Notes under the pieces: generated by a model | The model's input: the letters and a program-made list of their open reading frames with translations, nothing else | Told to the model about the DNA's origin: nothing | The model's database searches: none | Shown: one piece after another, positions 62,101-64,000 of the stretch | How the letters are laid out: every line of letters begins with the position of its first letter | How positions within the stretch are numbered: the stretch's first letter is position 1 | NCBI GenBank assembly: GCA_963808815.1 | Contig: CAWEGI010000016.1 | Span: 1 to 64,000 of the forward strand | Length of the DNA: 64,000 nucleotides | Reading direction: 5' to 3' | Source: DATBLE01 sp963808815 | Lineage (GTDB): Bacteria; Actinomycetota; Thermoleophilia; Gaiellales; Gaiellaceae | Translations under genes and position numbers: made by a program

Positions 62101-62527
62101 GGCGACCCGATGGTGTTCCTTCGGCTCGACGACCTGTCCGGGAAGCGCCGAGGCGGTCGTCTTCAACTCCGTCTACGCCGCCTCCCGTGAGCTGTGCGAG
62201 GCCGACCGCGTGCTCGTCCTCAAGGGTCGGGTCGACCACAAGGAGGGCGAGTCGAAGCTGATCGCGATCGAGGTCGCCGAGTTCTCGGCCTACGTGCCGC
62301 CCACCGAGGTGCGTCTCAAGGTCGACGCGCGCAAGGCACCGGCGGGCGTGCTGCGCGAGCTCGGCCACGTCGTACGCGACTACCCCGGCGAGGCGAAGGT
62401 CGTGCTCGCGCTCGACACCTCCGAGGGCCCGCGCACGCTCGAGTTCGGCCCCGAGTACCGCGTCGCGCCCGTGCCGGACTTCTACGCCGAGGTGAAGGCG
62501 CTGCTCGGCGAAGCCGCAGTGTCGTGA
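59143..62527 (+). CDS. dnaE: DNA polymerase III alpha subunit (one frameshift)
   Basis: About 1127-aa replicative polymerase. Seen: PHP domain with APFVHLHVHSEYSILDGACR, TDHGSLAG, LSGCLSGRVSKAL and ATGDVHYL, whose metal residues look complete; polymerase core VGPGRGSAAGSLAAY and LPDMDIDFSVAGRDRV with the catalytic Asp pair; DSIHAAGVVIAD; ICIYQEQYMQIAKQLAG; FNKAHAACYALIAYRTAWL; then the OB domain (EIVTVGGIVSSVKQ). An indel near 62150 shifts the last 120 codons. GTG 59143 preferred to an upstream TTG. DnaE1-type length. Confidence 0.94.
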
Positions 62528-62599
62528 CGCCCCGGGCGCCTCGAAGCTGACCGGCCCGACGCCGGAACATCCGCGGCCCGACGGGTGTAGAGCTAGGGC

Positions 62600-63274
62600 G
62601 TGCTCGCACTCGCCCTGACCGCCCTCGCGCTCGCGGCGCCGCTGCCCGACCTCGACCAGGCGACGCCGTTCGGCGTCTCGGTCGTGCGTCGAGACGGCCG
62701 GTCGCTGCTCGTCTTCGGGTCGGCGGTGGACAACGTCGGTGGCGGGCCGCTCGTCGTCGAGGCGCATCGCGTCGGGGGCGAGATGCGGACCTGGCAGGTG
62801 ATCGGCGGGCGGCGAAGGGCGCTCCCCGTCCGGCTCCGCTACGTCCATTCCGAGACACATCGGCACTGGCACTTCCCGGGCTTCGAGCGGTACGAGCTGC
62901 GGCGTCTCGACGGCGGCCTCGTCGGTCGCGATCGCAAGACCGGTTTCTGCCTCCGCGACGCCTACGAGACGCGGGCCCTGAACCGTCCGCCGGTGTGGAC
63001 GAGCGAGTGCGCGCGAGGCCGGCCGCGAGCCGTTGCGGTCCGGCAGGGAATCTCTCCGGGCTTCGGCGACGACTACGTCCCGCTGAAGGAGGGCCAATCG
63101 ATCGACGTCACCGGCCTCGGCGGCCGGTTCGTGCTCGTGCACCGCGCCAACCCGGACCGCGTGCTGCGTGAGCGTTCGTATGCGAACAACGCCGCCTCCG
63201 TGCTCCTCGAGCTGGCCGGCGGGCGCGCGAGGATCCTCCGCCGCTGTCCCTCGAGCGCGGCGTGTGGAACCTGA
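62600..63274 (+). CDS. secreted lysyl-oxidase-like domain protein
   Basis: 224-aa exported protein. Seen: short signal peptide LALALTALALAAPLPDLDQA; copper motif YVHSETHRHWHFPGFERYEL with the His-x3-His-x-His cluster of lysyl oxidases; GFCLRDAYETR; a later conserved region GISPGFGDDYVPLKEGQSID and ANPDRVLRERSYANNAASV. Bacterial members of the lysyl-oxidase fold are secreted and poorly studied; amine oxidase activity and a quinone cofactor are not assured. GTG start, separated from dnaE by 72 bp. Confidence 0.78.
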   Translation: MLALALTALALAAPLPDLDQATPFGVSVVRRDGRSLLVFGSAVDNVGGGPLVVEAHRVGGEMRTWQVIGGRRRALPVRLRYVHSETHRHWHFPGFERYELRRLDGGLVGRDRKTGFCLRDAYETRALNRPPVWTSECARGRPRAVAVRQGISPGFGDDYVPLKEGQSIDVTGLGGRFVLVHRANPDRVLRERSYANNAASVLLELAGGRARILRRCPSSAACGT

Positions 63275-63314
63275 TCCGCGCGGGCGGTGTATACAGGCCG
63301 ACCAAGGAGGAAGG

Positions 63315-63675
63315 ATGCGCAAGCTCAGCGTGTCTCGCAGTGCTCGCAGCCCTCGTGGCGGCCCCCGCCGCGCTGGCGAAGGAGCGGAACATCACGATGA
63401 CCGCCGCGGATGTGGCGCCGAAGGCCGGCCAGCCCTGGACGGCCACGCTCAGGGTCGCCATCGACGGGACGCCGGCGCCCGGCATCGGGCCGATGGTCCG
63501 GATCGTCAACCGGGCCGGCAGAACCGTCTACGTCGCCGCGAGGCCGACCGCGAAGGCGGGGATCTACCTCGCCCGGATCGTCTTCCCGACCGCCGGCTCG
63601 TGGCGGTTGATCGCAGTCGACCGCTACAGCGGCCGGTCCTACGAGTTCAAGCGCGTGACGGTGCGGGCAGCGTAA
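63315..63675 (+). CDS. small secreted beta-sandwich-like protein (frameshifted)
   Basis: About 119-aa exported protein. Seen: ATG with AAGGAGGAAGG upstream, MRKLSV then, after an indel near 63330, CLAVLAALVAAPAALA completing a signal peptide. The mature part has GQPWTATLRVAIDGTPAPGI, AGRTVYVAARPTAKAGIYLA and AGSWRLIAVDRYSGRSYEF, a strand-rich pattern like YtkA/FixH-type or Ig-like domains. Family not certain. Possibly co-transcribed with the lysyl-oxidase-like gene 40 bp upstream. Confidence 0.6.
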
Positions 63676-63695
63676 GCGGCCCGCACCTCTGACCC

Positions 63696-64000
63696 TCAGC
63701 GCCCGCCTGGCCGCTGCGGCTCGACCAGGCGGCGCGTGCTCTCGACGACAGCCCGCCGCCTGCGGAGGCGACGGCGGCGCTCCTGTGCCGGGGAGAGCCG
63801 GAACTCGGGGGCCCCCGCAGCCCAGGTCCTGGTGGTCGACACGATCAGGGCGAAAAGGTCGTCCGCCGCCAGGGTTGAATCCACCCTTCCGGCGGCCTGC
63901 GCTGCGCGGATCGCCCGGACACGGCGGTCGATCGACCGCTCGATCGCGGGAATCGGTCGCGGCCCGCCGGACGGCTCCAGGGAGTGCCACTGGCCGAGCC
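63696..64000 (-). CDS. TetR/AcrR-family regulator, C-terminal part only
   Basis: The last 100 codons of a gene that runs off the right end of the window. Seen: WHSLEPSGGPRPIPAIERSI, DRRVRAIRAAQAAGRVDSTL and ADDLFALIVSTTRTWAAGAP, which match the ligand-binding C-terminal domain of a common TetR subgroup, followed by an Arg-rich tail. The DNA-binding HTH would lie beyond 64000, so identity rests on the C-domain pattern. It converges on the small secreted protein gene. Confidence 0.6.
   Translation of the reverse strand, partial: LGQWHSLEPSGGPRPIPAIERSIDRRVRAIRAAQAAGRVDSTLAADDLFALIVSTTRTWAAGAPEFRLSPAQERRRRLRRRRAVVESTRRLVEPQRPGGR

Overview
The window is about 70% GC, rich in GTG starts and 4-nt stop/start overlaps. 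It carries actinobacterial-type families (CarD, CsoR, DUF7144-like membrane protein, DUF3618-like and holin-like small membrane proteins, LemA/DUF2207, SpoU methyltransferase, pheST). The best guess is an uncultured actinobacterium of the Thermoleophilia (Gaiellales/Solirubrobacterales) type; this is inference from gene families, not from a marker gene. No rRNA, tRNA, phage, transposase or CRISPR array was seen. About 40 single-base frameshifts interrupt conserved genes, often while both halves remain well conserved. Most look like assembly or sequencing indels rather than decay, so broken genes are described as one locus each.

Layout. 0-9.4 kb: metabolic and accessory genes (hydrolase, two zinc alcohol dehydrogenases, cupins, an AlkZ-like DNA glycosylase, a flippase-like membrane protein, CarD, a lipoprotein, an acetyltransferase). 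9.5-11.4 kb: small membrane protein, then a CsoR-type copper sensor with a clear operator and a COG0701 permease. 11.4-15.9 kb: two large secreted Cys-rich repeat proteins with a shared C-terminal domain. 16-21 kb: hemolysin-III, infA (apparent AUA start), a cold-shock gene, thrS, and infC-rpmI-rplT with an attenuator-like leader and a long infC/rpmI overlap. 21-23.1 kb: glycosyltransferase and sulfotransferase flanked by short repeats. 23.1-26.6 kb: SpoU methyltransferase, VOC dioxygenase-like protein, FkbM methyltransferase and ACC deaminase in a chain.

27-31 kb: signalling operon of two tandem histidine kinases and a protein fusing a class III cyclase to a NarL-type response regulator. 31-36 kb: RpiB-like isomerase, a universal-stress/UbiB-kinase fusion, a FAD disulfide oxidoreductase and a subtilase. 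36.2-40.3 kb: phosphoesterase plus a complete osmoprotectant (OpuC-type) ABC transporter. 40.3-44.3 kb: cupin between two copies of a hairpin-bearing repeat, DUF2207/LemA pair, methyltransferase. 44.4-48.4 kb: pheS-pheT and a two-domain cupredoxin. 48.4-49.7 kb: small membrane proteins and an internally duplicated unknown protein.

49.8-59 kb: 2-oxoacid dehydrogenase genes (E1 alpha, E1 beta, E2, and E3 further on), with a VOC protein, an acetyltransferase and a 1159-aa cyclase/ATPase/TPR regulator lying between E2 and E3 on the same strand with tiny gaps. 59.1-64 kb: dnaE, a lysyl-oxidase-like secreted protein, a small secreted protein and the 3' part of a TetR regulator running off the window.
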